Assembly: GCF_022129235.1 (NCBI RefSeq)
Contig: NZ_JADQAI010000002.1
Location: 124,001-188,000 of the forward strand
Direction: 5' to 3'
Length of the DNA stretch: 64,000 nt
Source: Psychrobacter sp. Ps6
GTDB taxonomy: Bacteria; Pseudomonadota; Gammaproteobacteria; Pseudomonadales; Moraxellaceae
Position 1 is the first letter of the stretch; every line of letters begins with the position of its first letter. This document shows positions 63,924 through 64,000 of the stretch, piece after piece. The position numbers and the translations under genes are program-made. Under the pieces are notes generated by a model. The model ran no database searches and was not told the DNA's origin. It saw nothing but the letters and a program-made list of their open reading frames with translations.

Positions 63924-64000
63924 GGCCGAACCAGCATCAATAATAGAGTCTACTGCTTCAGCAAATTCTAGCTTTGACGATTTACCCAATATCGATGTCG
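63910..64000 (+). CDS. Start of a probable arsenic-resistance flavoprotein (ArsH-like), truncated by window end
   Basis: An ATG at 63910 preceded by GGAGAGG (63894-63900) opens a frame (MANTKAEPASIIESTA, then FDDLPNIDV) that runs off the window. D-L-P-N-I-D near the N-terminus is reminiscent of ArsH, an NADPH-FMN oxidoreductase of ars operons. Only 30 codons are visible, so the identity is tentative. It overlaps arsC by 14 bases, which implies co-translation. Confidence 0.5.
   Translation, partial: MANTKAEPASIIESTASANSSFDDLPNIDV

Overview
The window is chromosomal DNA from a gammaproteobacterium of the family Moraxellaceae, most likely Psychrobacter. This is judged from protein sequences and gene content (PilS/PilR, the Ccm system, a PilR-type regulator with a low-complexity linker, UbiJ/UbiE/UbiB, an AT-leaning composition). 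No rRNA marker is present, so the genus is an inference. Nearly everything is core housekeeping; there is no prophage, intact insertion sequence, integron or CRISPR array. The only clear accessory content is the start of an arsenic-resistance operon at the right edge and a few singletons.

Layout. 1-1.7 kb: end of rplU, rpmA, then lolA. 1.8-6.3 kb (minus): an LpxL-type acyltransferase, then trpS, an O-methyltransferase, scpA and scpB in a tight run. 6.6-10.5 kb (minus): rplM-rpsI with a near-consensus promoter, rsmD, and mrdA (PBP2). 10.9-18.7 kb (plus): a DUF445 membrane protein, ccmF-ccmG-ccmH-ccmI with overlapping ends, adk, and an AlkB-like dioxygenase. 18.8-24.2 kb: secB, grxC, a membrane rhodanese, rsgA, orn, lpxH and ppiB. 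24.5-35.5 kb: glnS, a phospholipase-D-like protein, a 1-Cys peroxiredoxin, sspA, a META/DUF4377 lipoprotein, ruvC, fxsA, gpmI and a C-terminal processing protease. 35.6-42.5 kb: gacA-like regulator-pilS-pilR as a probable operon, a PBP7-type endopeptidase, thiE and a DksA/TraR-like protein. 43-48.2 kb: pgk, an Ala-rich lipoprotein, fba, ruvA and ruvB. 48.2-54.2 kb (minus): an FAD-linked D-lactate dehydrogenase and the ubiquinone cluster (a FFLEELY-type protein, ubiE, ubiJ, ubiB). 54.5-58.4 kb: tandem-domain polyphosphate:AMP phosphotransferase and a Pit phosphate transporter. 58.5-61.7 kb: an HTH-alaA fusion divergent from msrB and gpx. 61.8-62.3 kb: a tRNA-Val/tRNA-Asp operon with a hairpin-rich leader. 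62.6-64 kb: a YrhK-like pseudogene with an amber stop, then arsR, arsC and the start of a probable arsH.

How the genes fit together. Envelope building (LolA, LpxL, LpxH, PBP2, PBP7, Ctp), cytochrome c maturation, ubiquinone synthesis and respiratory D-lactate oxidation point to an aerobic respiring Gram-negative cell. Oxidative-stress functions recur (1-Cys Prx, Gpx, MsrB, glutaredoxin). Polyphosphate use is paired with phosphate uptake. pgk, fba and gpmI are scattered single genes.

The most unusual item is the aminotransferase AlaA carrying an N-terminal XRE-type helix-turn-helix domain. A cluster of TTGCAA palindromes overlaps its own predicted promoter, which suggests an enzyme that doubles as a transcription regulator. 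Other points worth a second look are the tRNA leader hairpins, the YrhK pseudogene, a GC-richer island between fxsA and gpmI, and extended or low-complexity segments in UbiE and PilR.
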